Below, one piece after another: positions 42,114 through 51,141 of a stretch of DNA of 64,000 bases. Origin of the DNA: Halorhabdus sp. CBA1104. Lineage in GTDB: Archaea > Halobacteriota > Halobacteria > Halobacteriales > Haloarculaceae. Position 1 is the stretch's first letter. Each line of letters begins with the position of its first letter. The stretch lies in NCBI RefSeq assembly GCF_009690625.1, contig NZ_CP033878.1, forward strand, positions 744,001 to 808,000, written 5' to 3'. The notes beneath the pieces are model-generated. The model did not search any database. It was not told the origin of the DNA and saw nothing but the letters and a program-made list of their open reading frames with translations. The translations under genes were made by a program, and so were the position numbers.

Positions 42114-43539
42114 GGGTCAACTCCTCGTGCACGGCCACGACGTCTCTGCGGAAGTCATTGATTGTTTCGTATCGGACCAGGGACCGTTTGGCCATCGCTT
42201 TCCCGACGATATCGTCGATTGCTCCAGGCACGTCGACTGACCTCGATGGGGCCGGCGGCTCGCCGTCTATCACTTGCTGGCGGATCTGTTCGAACTCACC
42301 CGACACGGGCGGCCGTCCGGTCAGGAAGCGATAGAGGACAGCCCCGAGTTGATAGATGTCCGTGCCGTGGTGAATCCGGCCGAATCGGCGATCGTAGTAT
42401 TCGGGGGCGGCATACCGAGGATCGAGCAGGGTCGCCGGCGTGACGTGCCAGCGATAGACGCCGAGCAAGCCGGGGTTGTCGAGGGAAGCGGTCTGCGGGG
42501 TCGCGCCAGCCTCTGTCGGGAACGCGACGTTTTCGGGATCGATCCCGCCGTGGACGACGCCATGCTGGTGAGCGTATTCCAGTGCGTCGGCCAGCTCGAT
42601 CGTCAGCGAGAGGGCGGCTGCGGGCTCGATCGGCCCACTCCGATCCGCCAGGGTCGCGTCGGAAGGATCGGTCCCAGCCCACGGCCGGGGCTGGCTCCCC
42701 CAATGGAACAGCCTAACGATACCGGAGTGATCGCCAATCTCGGCCCACTGATCGAGGGCCTCACCGAGATCTGGGGCGAACGAATCACTCTCGCCGGTCG
42801 GACGGTGAAACAACCGGATCGCCATCGCTCGTTCGACGCCGCTGTCCTCGGCCAGGACCCGTGCGATCTCCGCGTAGCGGCTGTGTTTGCGCCCCGAAAG
42901 GACCATCAGATCGTCGAAGCGGCTCTGTTCGACGATCGTCGTCAAACGACCAAAGAGCCGATTCCACTGTCGTCGCTCCCGTGCTTGTTCCGATCGCACA
43001 CCGGTGCTCGCTCGTGGTTCGTCGACGTCTTCTGGATTGTGTTCAGGCTCTAGGGGCTGGTCCGCATCTGGATGGCGCTGGGGGTCGGTCGGATCGATGA
43101 CGTCACGGTCCGGTTCGACCGATCGCGGGCCGAACATCCCTCCCGGTGGACGGACGCGGCCGACATCCTCGTGACGCGTGCTGCCGTCTCCCGATCCGGT
43201 CGGGCCACCACCCGTGGTCTCGTCACGGCGTTCCTGATGGGTCTCGTCGACGCGTTCCGGGAACTGTGAAGCGATGTAATCGTACGCGAGTTTCGCCTCG
43301 GCCCGACTCGAACCGTCGAATCGATCGGCCAACCGTCGCACGATCGATGGGATCGACTCCGGATCTGAGGCGGCAAGCAGACAGAGACCGAACGTCCCCA
43401 CGAGCCTGAGCTGTCGATCTTCATCGTCGAGAGCGCCCAACAGCACAGGGAGGTCTTTGACGCTTCCGGGAGGCGATGTGAGAATGTCCTCCAACACGTC
43501 GTTCGCTTCAGTGGCGTTTGCGTCGCCGCGTTCGGCCAT
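42103..43539 (-). CDS. HEAT-like repeat protein with kinase-fold domain lacking catalytic residues (pseudokinase)
   Basis: A 478-residue protein. Residues 10-100 are HEAT-like helices (LPVLLGALDDEDRQLRLVGTFGLCLLA), then a polar linker of about 100 residues. The C-terminal half has a protein-kinase fold: ALSLTIELADALEYAHQHGVVHGGIDPENV, APEYYDRRFGRIHHGTDIYQLGAVLYRFLTGRPP. Key residues are lost: VAIK reads MAIR, the HRD catalytic Asp is Gly (HGG), the following Lys is Asp, and DFG reads DNPG. Phosphotransfer is therefore unlikely and a scaffold or nucleotide-sensing role is inferred. The start 43539 skips an upstream 11-codon extension. It overlaps the 7TM gene by 11 bp. Confidence 0.85.
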   Translation of the reverse strand: MAERGDANATEANDVLEDILTSPPGSVKDLPVLLGALDDEDRQLRLVGTFGLCLLAASDPESIPSIVRRLADRFDGSSRAEAKLAYDYIASQFPERVDETHQERRDETTGGGPTGSGDGSTRHEDVGRVRPPGGMFGPRSVEPDRDVIDPTDPQRHPDADQPLEPEHNPEDVDEPRASTGVRSEQARERRQWNRLFGRLTTIVEQSRFDDLMVLSGRKHSRYAEIARVLAEDSGVERAMAIRLFHRPTGESDSFAPDLGEALDQWAEIGDHSGIVRLFHWGSQPRPWAGTDPSDATLADRSGPIEPAAALSLTIELADALEYAHQHGVVHGGIDPENVAFPTEAGATPQTASLDNPGLLGVYRWHVTPATLLDPRYAAPEYYDRRFGRIHHGTDIYQLGAVLYRFLTGRPPVSGEFEQIRQQVIDGEPPAPSRSVDVPGAIDDIVGKAMAKRSLVRYETINDFRRDVVAVHEELTHAE

Positions 43540-43683
43540 TTTTCTCTCCGAGTGGGCTACGTTCACACGCACCGATAATGACTGTTGGGGTGGCTGAGCG
43601 TCTATCGGCGTGGCGAACGCAGGTTATCACCGCTGAAAATCGGGTGCGGGCATTTACAGTATGGTGCCTCGTGAGGTCCGGTA

Positions 43684-45948
43684 ATGCCAGCAGACAACTC
43701 TGGATTGCTTCCGGCGTTTGTCCGCGAACGGTATACGGCGCGGCTAGGGGCCGCCCTCGCGTTCGCGATCGTGGTGATGCTCGCTTTCGGATTGGTCATC
43801 AGCGCACAGGCGACCGGGCAGCTTCGTTCGGATGTCGACCAGGATCTCACGACGCAGGCCAACGCCCAAGCGGCCCAACTGGACACGTGGGTGTCGGCGA
43901 TCAAGCAGGACGTACGGAAGACAACGCAACTGCCGGTCTTTGGGTCCGGCGAGACTGATCGCATCCGCGACCGCCTGACGGGAATGGTCGAGGGTAACGC
44001 CGTTCCCGACGACGTCGTTGCGGTCCACTACTTAGATACCGAGTCGATGGAGTTTCTGACGAGCTCCAGCGATGCGATGGTCGGTGTCAATCCGGCCGAT
44101 CAGGGCGCGGCCTTCGCGACTAACCCGCCCGCTTTCGACAGCCCGGACGACGTCTACGTCTCGGCGCCGTTTTCGGTCCCGGTTGTCGATCATCCGATCA
44201 TCGCCATCATCTCGCCGATCGAAGGCGCCGACGACCGCGCACTCGTGTACATGACTGACCTCGAAGCCCGCGCGAATGCCCTCTCGGCCGGGGACAGTAC
44301 GGAGACAGTCGTCGTAAACGACGCCGGCGAGTACGTTGCACATCCGAATACGAGCAAGATTCTGACCCAACACGAGGGCCATAGTAGTACGCTTTCGGCC
44401 GGTGAGTCGGAGTTCTCGCGGAATGGCGATATGCTCATGGGCGCGAGCAAGCTGACGAGCCAGGACTGGACAGTCATGGTTCATACGTCCGTCGAAGACG
44501 CCTACGCCGTCTCGAACCAGATCAACGCCGATCTCCTCGGGCTCGTGTTGCTCGCGATCATCAACCTCGGGTTGATCGGGGTGACGATCGGCTCGAACAC
44601 GGCCCTCTCACTGCGTCGCCTGGCCGGTCGTGCCCAGGAGATGGGCGAGGGGAACCTCGAAGTCGATCTGTCGACCGACCGTGAAGACGAGATCGGCACC
44701 CTGTACGTATCGTTCCAAAACATGCGTGATTCTCTCCGTGACAAAATCGACGAGGCCGAAAGCGCGACTGAAGCGGCCCAACAGGCCCGCGAAGATGCCG
44801 AATCCGAGCGGGCGGAGATGGAGGCTCTGTCCGCACATCTAGAAGCGAAAGCCGCCGCCTACGGCGACGTTCTCGACGACGTTGCCGACGGCGACTTGAC
44901 TCGGCGAGTCGACCCCGAAAGCGAGAACGAGGCGATGGAAATCGTCGGCACAGAGCTCAATGCGACCTTAGATGCCCTGGAGTCGACGATCGCAGACGTC
45001 GAATCCTTTGCCTCGGAAGTCGCAAGCTCTAGCAACACAGTCAGGCAAAACGCCGACCGCGTTAGCGACGCCAGCCGGCAAGTCAGCCAATCGATCGACG
45101 AAATTTTCGACGGCGCGAGCGAGCAAAGCGAGCGCTTGCGGGACATCGCCGACGAGATGGAGACGCTTTCGGCCTCGGCCGAGGAAGTCGCCAGCTCGGC
45201 CCAGGAAGTGGCCGCAACGTCCAGAGAAGCGGCCGAAGTCGGCGAAACGGGTCGAGACGCTGCCGAGGATGCGATCGAGGAGATGGGCGCGATCGAAGAC
45301 GAGACCGAACGGACCCGACAGGCGATCAACGATCTCGCGGCCGACCTCGAAGAGATCGGCGAGATCGTCGATCTGATCACCGAGATCGTCGAACAGACGA
45401 ACATGCTGGCGATCAACGCCTCGATCGAGGCCGCCCACTCGGGTGGTGGTGAAGGCTTTGCGGTGGTCGCCGACGAGATCAAGAGCTTAGCCGAGGAGAC
45501 AAAAGACGCGGCTGGTGACATCGAAGCTCGTATCGAGGCGATTCAGGAACAGGCCGACGAGACCGTCGAAACGATGGAGACGACGAGCGAGCGCATGGGC
45601 GAGGGCGTCGAGACGGTCACCGAGGCCGTCGAGTCACTCGAAACGATCGTCGAACACGCCGAGGAAGCCGATCGTGGCATCCAGGAGATCGACGATGCGA
45701 CCGAAGACCAAGCCAATACGGCCCAGCAAGTCATGGCCATGGTCGAGGATCTGACGGCGATCAGCCGCCAGACGACCGAGGAGGCAGATACCGTCGCTTC
45801 GGCGGCCGACGAGCAGACGGACTCGATCGCAGAAGTCTCCGAATCGGCGGGTGCCTTACGCCGACAGGCCGACGAGCTACAGTCCCTGCTCGATCGCTTC
45901 GAGGTCGCAGAGACGAACACAACCACTGCAGACGTGAGGGAGGACTAA
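43684..45948 (+). CDS. Methyl-accepting transducer (Htr-type) paired with sensory rhodopsin
   Basis: A 754-residue transducer. Residues 15-45 form TM1; about 45-285 form an extracellular Cache-like sensor; 290-312 form TM2 ([21 protein letters not shown]); HAMP domains follow ([30 protein letters not shown] and a second near 390-440); the MCP signalling hairpin has the tip [39 protein letters not shown]. The rhodopsin gene starts 3 bp after its stop, the standard htr-sop order, so it relays light signals through its TM helices to CheA/CheW and probably also senses a chemical outside, as HtrII does for serine. A CheW-MCP pair lies at 60-62 kb. Confidence 0.93.
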   Translation: MPADNSGLLPAFVRERYTARLGAALAFAIVVMLAFGLVISAQATGQLRSDVDQDLTTQANAQAAQLDTWVSAIKQDVRKTTQLPVFGSGETDRIRDRLTGMVEGNAVPDDVVAVHYLDTESMEFLTSSSDAMVGVNPADQGAAFATNPPAFDSPDDVYVSAPFSVPVVDHPIIAIISPIEGADDRALVYMTDLEARANALSAGDSTETVVVNDAGEYVAHPNTSKILTQHEGHSSTLSAGESEFSRNGDMLMGASKLTSQDWTVMVHTSVEDAYAVSNQINADLLGLVLLAIINLGLIGVTIGSNTALSLRRLAGRAQEMGEGNLEVDLSTDREDEIGTLYVSFQNMRDSLRDKIDEAESATEAAQQAREDAESERAEMEALSAHLEAKAAAYGDVLDDVADGDLTRRVDPESENEAMEIVGTELNATLDALESTIADVESFASEVASSSNTVRQNADRVSDASRQVSQSIDEIFDGASEQSERLRDIADEMETLSASAEEVASSAQEVAATSREAAEVGETGRDAAEDAIEEMGAIEDETERTRQAINDLAADLEEIGEIVDLITEIVEQTNMLAINASIEAAHSGGGEGFAVVADEIKSLAEETKDAAGDIEARIEAIQEQADETVETMETTSERMGEGVETVTEAVESLETIVEHAEEADRGIQEIDDATEDQANTAQQVMAMVEDLTAISRQTTEEADTVASAADEQTDSIAEVSESAGALRRQADELQSLLDRFEVAETNTTTADVRED

Positions 45949-45951
45949 TCG

Positions 45952-46665
45952 ATGGTCGAATTCGATATTACGCTCTGGTTCACGCTCGGGACGCTGGGAA
46001 TGGCACTCGGAAGTATCGGCCTCGGGTACGGCTTGTTGGTGCTCCCATCGGAGTGGCGCCGCAGCTACGCGGACGTCGTCGTCGTGACACTCATCGCGAC
46101 AGTCGCCTACGGTCTGATGGCGCTTGGCATCGGTGATATCGGGGCCGCCAACGGAGCGACGGTGTCGCTCCCACGGTACGCCGACTGGCTGCTGACCACG
46201 CCGCTGCACGTGGTCTTCATCGCCGTCATCGCCGGTGCGGATCGCCGGCTGACGCTCACGGCTGCCGGCTTGCAAGCTGCGACGATCGTCCTCGGCTTTG
46301 CCGGGGCACTCGTGACCAGTCCCCTGAAAGAACTGTTCTTCCTCGCCGGGAGTCTGGTCTTCGTCATCGTCGTCTACTTGTTGGTCGTCGAGGCCGCAGA
46401 GACCGCCGATCAACAGGACGTCACGACCGCGGGGTTGTACCGGAAACTCCGGAACTTCGTGATCGTGCTGTGGCTGATATACCCGGTGATCTGGCTGCTC
46501 GCACCCACTGGGTATGGCTTCATGGACGCCGAGACGAGTTCACTCGTCATCACGTACATCGACGTCGTCGCGAAGGTCGGCTTCGGCCTCATCGCGCTGA
46601 ACGGCTTACAGAGTCTGCAGTCGTTTGGCGTAGACCGCCTCGGCCAGTCGCTTGCGGACGACTGA
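45952..46665 (+). CDS. Sensory rhodopsin (SRII/middle-rhodopsin-like)
   Basis: A 237-residue seven-helix retinal protein. Helix C reads P74-RYADWLLTTPLHVVF: R75, the counterion D78, W79, and F89 at the bacteriorhodopsin Asp96 (proton donor) position, so it is a sensor rather than a pump. Helix G has K208 for the Schiff base (DVVAKVGFG). Helix F has Y177 (LIYPVIWLL), matching the SRII Tyr174 position. The residue before the Lys is Ala207, where SRII has the signalling Thr204; this is as in middle rhodopsin (SRIII). His86 occupies the Leu93/PR105 colour-tuning position. It follows its transducer by 3 bp. Confidence 0.93.
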   Translation: MVEFDITLWFTLGTLGMALGSIGLGYGLLVLPSEWRRSYADVVVVTLIATVAYGLMALGIGDIGAANGATVSLPRYADWLLTTPLHVVFIAVIAGADRRLTLTAAGLQAATIVLGFAGALVTSPLKELFFLAGSLVFVIVVYLLVVEAAETADQQDVTTAGLYRKLRNFVIVLWLIYPVIWLLAPTGYGFMDAETSSLVITYIDVVAKVGFGLIALNGLQSLQSFGVDRLGQSLADD

Positions 46666-46998
46666 GGCGACAGCGACACGAACGTGTCTCGCCTTGCTGG
46701 CTGCGGTAGCTGTGAAGGGGCCTCGCCTGGTGGGCGACTCTCCTGAGAGCGAAGGGGGGCTGTCGTGGCTCCTATCGACGGGTCGACCACGGGTGGGGGC
46801 TGCGTGCCCGGGTCTCGCATCGGACAGGATCATCGACGCGACCAGCCAGACACCTCTTGTGACACTCAGCAGGCGGTTCGAATCCTCGATGCTCCACTAT
46901 CGTCCGTCGATGGTGGCCAACTCGACCAGACGGCTGGCGAGGGGCTTGGCTGGGAAAACGAGTAGCCAGTCGACACCAGTGGCGATCGTGGGTGTGGT
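46666..46998. other. Intergenic region between rhodopsin and hisD 3' end
   Basis: This is a convergent spacer of 333 bp. No frame has recognisable content. A sequence GGTTCGAATCC near 46875 resembles a tRNA T-loop but lacks pairing stems and any acceptor or anticodon arm. Nothing else is supported. Confidence 0.5.
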
Positions 46999-48273
46999 TC
47001 AGTCCTCGAAGCGCGCTTCGACGCTGTGGGCGTGGGCTTCGAGCCCTTCGGCCCCGGCCAGCGTCGTAATCGTCTCGCGGAGCGTTTCGAGTCCGTCCTC
47101 GGAGAGTTGCTGGTAGGTCGCCGGTCGAATGAAGTCATCGACCGACAGTCCGCTGGCGATGTTTGCCGACCCACCGGTCGGCAGGACGTGGTTGGTCCCG
47201 CTGGCGTAGTCACCGGCAGCGACGGGCGTGAACTCACCGACGAACGCCGAGCCGTAGTGGGTTATCTCTTCGAGCAACTCCCGCTCGTTTGCGGCGTGGA
47301 CGAAAATGTGCTCCGGGGCGTAGTCGTCGCTGAATTCGACAGCCCCGTCCATCGAGTCGGCGACGAAGACGCCACTTGCGTCGTTGTCCAGGGCCTCTCT
47401 GGCGATGTCTGCGCGCTCGCGTTCGGGGACCTGGCGCTCGATCTCTGTGGCGACGGCCTCGGCGTGGCCCTCGTTCGGCGTCACTGCGACGACGCCCGCG
47501 TTGGGATCGTGTTCGGCCTGGGCGACGACTTCCGCGGCGACGACCTCGGGGTCGGCAGTGTCGTCCGTGAGCGTCAGTACTTCACTGGGGCCGGCCAACA
47601 TGTCGATCCGGACATCGCCCCGGACTTCGGCTTTGGCCGCCGTGACCCACCGATTGCCGGGGCCAACGATCACGTCGACGGACTCGACCGATTCGGTGCC
47701 ATACGCCAGTGCGGCGATCGCCTGGGCACCGCCGATCTGGTAGACAGCGTCGGCACCGGCGGCGTGCATCGCTGCGAGCGTAACGGGGTTGATCTGTTCG
47801 GCGGGCGGGGTCGCGACGGCGACGTGATCGACACCCGCGACTTTCGCCGGAACGACACCCATCAGCACGCTGGAGGGATAGGCTGCGGTTCCACCGGGCG
47901 CGTAGACGCCCGCCGACTGGAGAGGATAGTACTTCCGGCCGAGTTCGCGACCGTCATCGGTTTCGACCGTCCAGTCCTCGGGGACCTGTCGCTCGTGGAA
48001 GGTGCGGATGTTCTCGGCGGCCGTCTCGATGGCCTCGCGTACCTCGTCGTCGATGGACTCGTAGGCCTGGGTGGCACGGTCGCTGATCTCGAAAGCCTCG
48101 ACCTCGACGCCGTCGAAGCGCTCACAGAACTCATAGAGCGCGTCGTCGCCCTCACGATGGACGCGGTCGACGATCTCGGCAACGTCCTCTCGGATTTCGC
48201 CAATACCGGAGTCTCGCTCGAAGAGCGCACGTCGCTGCTCCGCATCGAGGGCGGAAACGGACTGTACGTCCAT
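46999..48273 (-). CDS. hisD: Histidinol dehydrogenase
   Basis: HisD catalyses the last two oxidations of histidine synthesis (histidinol to histidine, NAD+ dependent, zinc). The 424-residue protein shows YYPLQSAGVYAPGGTAAYPSSVLMGVVPAKVAGV, VIVGPGNRWVTAAKAEV, IDMLAGPSEVL, and APEHIFVHA with the catalytic His/Glu region. The C-terminus has YASGTNHVLPTGGSA. The start MDVQSVSAL at 48273 is chosen because the upstream extension is not family-like. No other his genes are linked here. Confidence 0.95.
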   Translation of the reverse strand: MDVQSVSALDAEQRRALFERDSGIGEIREDVAEIVDRVHREGDDALYEFCERFDGVEVEAFEISDRATQAYESIDDEVREAIETAAENIRTFHERQVPEDWTVETDDGRELGRKYYPLQSAGVYAPGGTAAYPSSVLMGVVPAKVAGVDHVAVATPPAEQINPVTLAAMHAAGADAVYQIGGAQAIAALAYGTESVESVDVIVGPGNRWVTAAKAEVRGDVRIDMLAGPSEVLTLTDDTADPEVVAAEVVAQAEHDPNAGVVAVTPNEGHAEAVATEIERQVPERERADIAREALDNDASGVFVADSMDGAVEFSDDYAPEHIFVHAANERELLEEITHYGSAFVGEFTPVAAGDYASGTNHVLPTGGSANIASGLSVDDFIRPATYQQLSEDGLETLRETITTLAGAEGLEAHAHSVEARFED

Positions 48274-48364
48274 ACCGAGTGGCAATTGACAGTCCTCCCC
48301 AAAACCACTTGCCATCCGTGTCTGAGACTCCGATCATCGACGGTGGCGAATCCGCCAAAGCGGG

Positions 48365-48976
48365 TCAACGAGTGCGGACAGTCCACCAGGCACCGAGGAG
48401 GACCAGGAGGAACGCGCCGCCGAGAAAGAATGCCACTGCCGGGTCGGTCAGCAACGCCGCGAGTCCTTCTTTGGACCCTGTTTCCGTGGCCTGGATGCCG
48501 ATCTGCCCGCCGGACTCTTGGGTCGTCTCCCCACCGAGCCACTGGTTTGCCACAACGCCGAACGCCACCGCCCCACCAGCGAGGACGCCGACGCCAGCGA
48601 GCACCCGAGCGACCGCACGTTTCAACAGCGACTGGTCTTCCTGTTGGCCGGCCACGAGCACTAGGGCCTCGCTGGTCGGGGCGTAGACGTTCATCTCGTT
48701 GCCCTTCGCGGAGTAATCAGTCCCGACAGATTCGATCAACTCAGCCCCTTCTAATTTTTCGACGTGGTAGTGGACGTTCTGCAACGAGGTCCCGATCTCG
48801 TCCCGGATTTCGACCGGTGTCGCGGGGTCCTCGTAGACGAGCGCCAGCACCTGTCGAGCCGTCTGGGAGGACAGTGCGGCGAACGCTTCGTCTGCGGCTT
48901 CGTCGGACAGCCCCAGGACCCGTGGCTCGTCCGCGGTTTCGGTCCGCTCACCCCGGCGTGGCAATAGTGTTCCCAT
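48365..48976 (-). CDS. ArsR-like winged-helix regulator with C-terminal membrane helices
   Basis: A 203-residue protein. The winged helix covers about 25-90 (AFAALSSQTARQVLALVYEDPATPVEIRDEIGTSLQNVHYHVEKLEGAELIES). Two hydrophobic helices follow (RVLAGVGVLAGGAVAFGVVAN and AFFLGGAFLLVLLGAWW), separated by a polar loop. Membrane-anchored ArsR-type proteins are common in haloarchaea and may bind DNA while tethered. Signal and targets are unknown. Its promoter faces the J-domain ferredoxin gene's 3' end. Confidence 0.85.
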   Translation of the reverse strand: MGTLLPRRGERTETADEPRVLGLSDEAADEAFAALSSQTARQVLALVYEDPATPVEIRDEIGTSLQNVHYHVEKLEGAELIESVGTDYSAKGNEMNVYAPTSEALVLVAGQQEDQSLLKRAVARVLAGVGVLAGGAVAFGVVANQWLGGETTQESGGQIGIQATETGSKEGLAALLTDPAVAFFLGGAFLLVLLGAWWTVRTR

Positions 48977-49097
48977 GACGACGAGGTACAGTGCCCATCA
49001 AAAAGGGATTGGCGATCACTCAAACGGCTCTTTGATCGGCAGCCTCGGTATCCCGAGCCATCCCCAAGCCCCTTCAAATGGCGCTTTGACCGGTACG

Positions 49098-49739
49098 CTA
49101 GTCAGTCTCCTGTCGGTCGACCGGGCGCGGTGGGAGTCTGAGGTCCTCGATCGACGGGAGGTGTTTGACGTTGTAGACGAGGCGCAGGTGGTCCGTCTGT
49201 GGTTTCCCGACACAGGACAGCCGGATGCCCTGCTCGATGGCTTCCTCCGGCAGGATGTGGTTAACTGGTTGTGAGAGCTCTCCTTCCAGGACGGCGACGG
49301 CGCAGTTCGCACAGGCACCACCGCGACAGGAATAGGGCCAGGCGAACCCACGGTCTTCGATCGACTCCAGCAAAGGGGCGTCCTGGTCGACGGCGATTCG
49401 CCCGTACTCGCTCCCGTTGATCCCGGCCGCTCGTGATTTTTCGAACAGATCGGAGTCATCGAGACCCCAGCCCCGATCGACGATCGCTTCGTACTCGACG
49501 AACTCGACGGCCGTCCGCGCACCTGTCTCGGCTGGTGGGTCCGAGACGGCCGATTGGGCTTCGTACTCTCTTTCGAGGAGTGTCTCGTAGGCTGCCTGAA
49601 CACGACGGAACTGGGCGACTGACCCACCTTGGTCGGGGTGGGCCTCTTTGACACGCTCTCGGTACGCGTCGTGGATTCCATCTTGGGGTGTGCCAGGGTC
49701 GACGCCCAGTACCTCGAAGGGAGAGGGCACGCCGTACAT
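49098..49739 (-). CDS. J-domain / [2Fe-2S] ferredoxin fusion protein
   Basis: A 213-residue two-domain protein. Residues 5-58 are a J-domain (PFEVLGVDPGTPQDGIHDAYRERVKEAHPDQGGS...FRRVQAAYETLL) with the HPD motif intact. Residues 85-200 are a halo-type plant-like ferredoxin: an acidic stretch, cluster ligands in FAWPYSCRGGACANCAVAV and a fourth Cys in IRLSCVGKP, then LRLVYNVKHL. The ferredoxin part carries electrons; the J-domain usually stimulates Hsp70 (DnaK). The fusion suggests electron delivery or cluster trafficking coupled to a chaperone. Related fusions occur in other haloarchaea as far as I recall. Confidence 0.9.
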   Translation of the reverse strand: MYGVPSPFEVLGVDPGTPQDGIHDAYRERVKEAHPDQGGSVAQFRRVQAAYETLLEREYEAQSAVSDPPAETGARTAVEFVEYEAIVDRGWGLDDSDLFEKSRAAGINGSEYGRIAVDQDAPLLESIEDRGFAWPYSCRGGACANCAVAVLEGELSQPVNHILPEEAIEQGIRLSCVGKPQTDHLRLVYNVKHLPSIEDLRLPPRPVDRQETD

Positions 49740-50157
49740 TAGTCAAAATCGAGTGTTAAACCTTCGCGTGGCGGAGATTCGTCCGCTCGCGACGGACAGT
49801 CGAAACGGGACCGTCCCCGTTGGTGGCTGTACAAGCGGCCCTCGCTTCTCGGTTGAGGGATCTACGCTGGCTTGGCCACTCTACGTCGGATTTCGAAAGG
49901 ACAACTGCAATAAATCGACAGCATCTACAGGTTTTTATGGATCGGCCTTTGACGAGCCGAGATACGTTTGTGGGCAGTCGATCGTACTCGGTCGACGGCT
50001 CCGGCCTGACAGATCCGCGACAGCGCAATCGCCGACACGCAGAAACCGACCCACGTTCTTCGTCGTTCGTCTCTGCCCAGGCCTGCTGTTGTCGCTGTTG
50101 ATTGTTCGTTCATCTCCGATCGGATCGACATCGACTAACTTCGAGTCCCAGACAGAT
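49740..50157. other. 418-bp region upstream of the transsulfuration pair
   Basis: No recognisable gene. It divides the J-ferredoxin and the plus-strand PLP enzymes. CAGGTTTTTATGG near 49926-49938 contains the best TATA-like element, but it would imply a leader of about 200 nt. The frame of the downstream gene is open through this region, yet the translation is low-complexity and was not taken as coding. Confidence 0.5.
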
Positions 50158-51141
50158 ATGACAACACACGACACTCCCAAGGCATCGGTATTGGACACCA
50201 TCGGCGAGACGCCGCTGGTCGAACTCGACGTATCACCGGCTACGGTCCCGGTTTACGCTAAGCTGGAGACGTTCAATCCCGGCGGTAGCGTGAAAGATCG
50301 CATCGGGAAGTACATCCTCGAAGGATTGCTCGACCGTGGCGACATCGAGCCAGGCGGGACGATCGTCGAGCCGACCGCTGGTAACACTGGTATCGGCATG
50401 GCGATCGCCGCGACGCAGTTAGATCTCGATGCGATCTTCGTCGTGCCGGATGGCTTTAGCGTCGAGAAAGAGCGATTGATGGCCGCCCTCGGCGCGGAGA
50501 TCGAACATATTTCCGGCGATGGCGGCATGGCCGCGGCCACCGAACGCGCCCGCGAGATCGCCGACACGTTCGACAACGCCGTCGTTCCCCAGCAATTTGG
50601 GACCCCGTTGAACGTCGAGGCACACTACCGGACGACCGGCCCGGAAATCATCGACGCGCTCGACGGCGAGGTCGGGGCGATCGTCGTCGGCGTCGGCTCC
50701 GGGGGCACGTTGACAGGGATCACTCGCGCCGTCCGCGAGGTAGTGCCCGATGTCCACGTCGTCGCCGTCGAACCCGAGGGCTCGATGTTTGGTTCGCTAC
50801 TCGGCTCCGAGCGTGAGGAGGGGCCGTACAAAATCGAGGGCATCGGGACGCACGATCCCGACGTGACCGACTTGCTCGCTCCCGACGAGATCGACGAATT
50901 TCGGCCAGTGAGCGACCGAGACGCCCACGCTGAAGTAAAGCGACTCGCCGCCGCGGAGGGTCATCTCGTCGGCTCGAGTGCCGGCGCGGCGAGCGTCGTG
51001 GCTCGACAGGTGGCCGAGGAGATCGCGGCCGGTGAGCGAGATGCGCCCTTCGAGACCGTCGCGACGGTGTTTCCCGATGGGGGCGAGCGATATCTCTCGA
51101 AGGACATTTACGGATCCTTCGAGGAGTGGGAGGGGAAATAA
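50158..51141 (+). CDS. Cysteine synthase / cystathionine beta-synthase family enzyme
   Basis: A 327-residue fold-II PLP enzyme. The Schiff-base lysine is K46 in NPGGSVKDRIG; TAGNTGIGMA binds the substrate carboxylate; GVGSGGTLTGI binds the phosphate. It makes a C-S bond with O-acetylserine or serine. Its next neighbour is a cystathionine gamma-lyase/synthase that begins one base inside its stop (TAATG). This pairing points to a reverse transsulfuration route (homocysteine + serine to cystathionine, then to cysteine), so a CBS-like role is favoured over sulfide-dependent CysK. ATG 50158 is chosen because upstream translation is not conserved-looking. Confidence 0.88.
   Translation: MTTHDTPKASVLDTIGETPLVELDVSPATVPVYAKLETFNPGGSVKDRIGKYILEGLLDRGDIEPGGTIVEPTAGNTGIGMAIAATQLDLDAIFVVPDGFSVEKERLMAALGAEIEHISGDGGMAAATERAREIADTFDNAVVPQQFGTPLNVEAHYRTTGPEIIDALDGEVGAIVVGVGSGGTLTGITRAVREVVPDVHVVAVEPEGSMFGSLLGSEREEGPYKIEGIGTHDPDVTDLLAPDEIDEFRPVSDRDAHAEVKRLAAAEGHLVGSSAGAASVVARQVAEEIAAGERDAPFETVATVFPDGGERYLSKDIYGSFEEWEGK

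Noticed and set aside
46865-46895. tRNA-like GGTTCGAATCC
   Set aside because: Only the loop matches; the flanking bases do not form a T-stem and no other tRNA arms are found.
47026-48978. 650-codon frame opposite hisD
   Set aside because: It is antisense to a complete HisD and to the ArsR-like gene. Long antisense frames are normal in GC-rich haloarchaeal DNA.
49648-50157. 170-codon extension of the cysteine-synthase-like gene
   Set aside because: The translation is unlike any fold-II PLP enzyme, overlaps the J-domain gene, and the conserved start follows ATG 50158.
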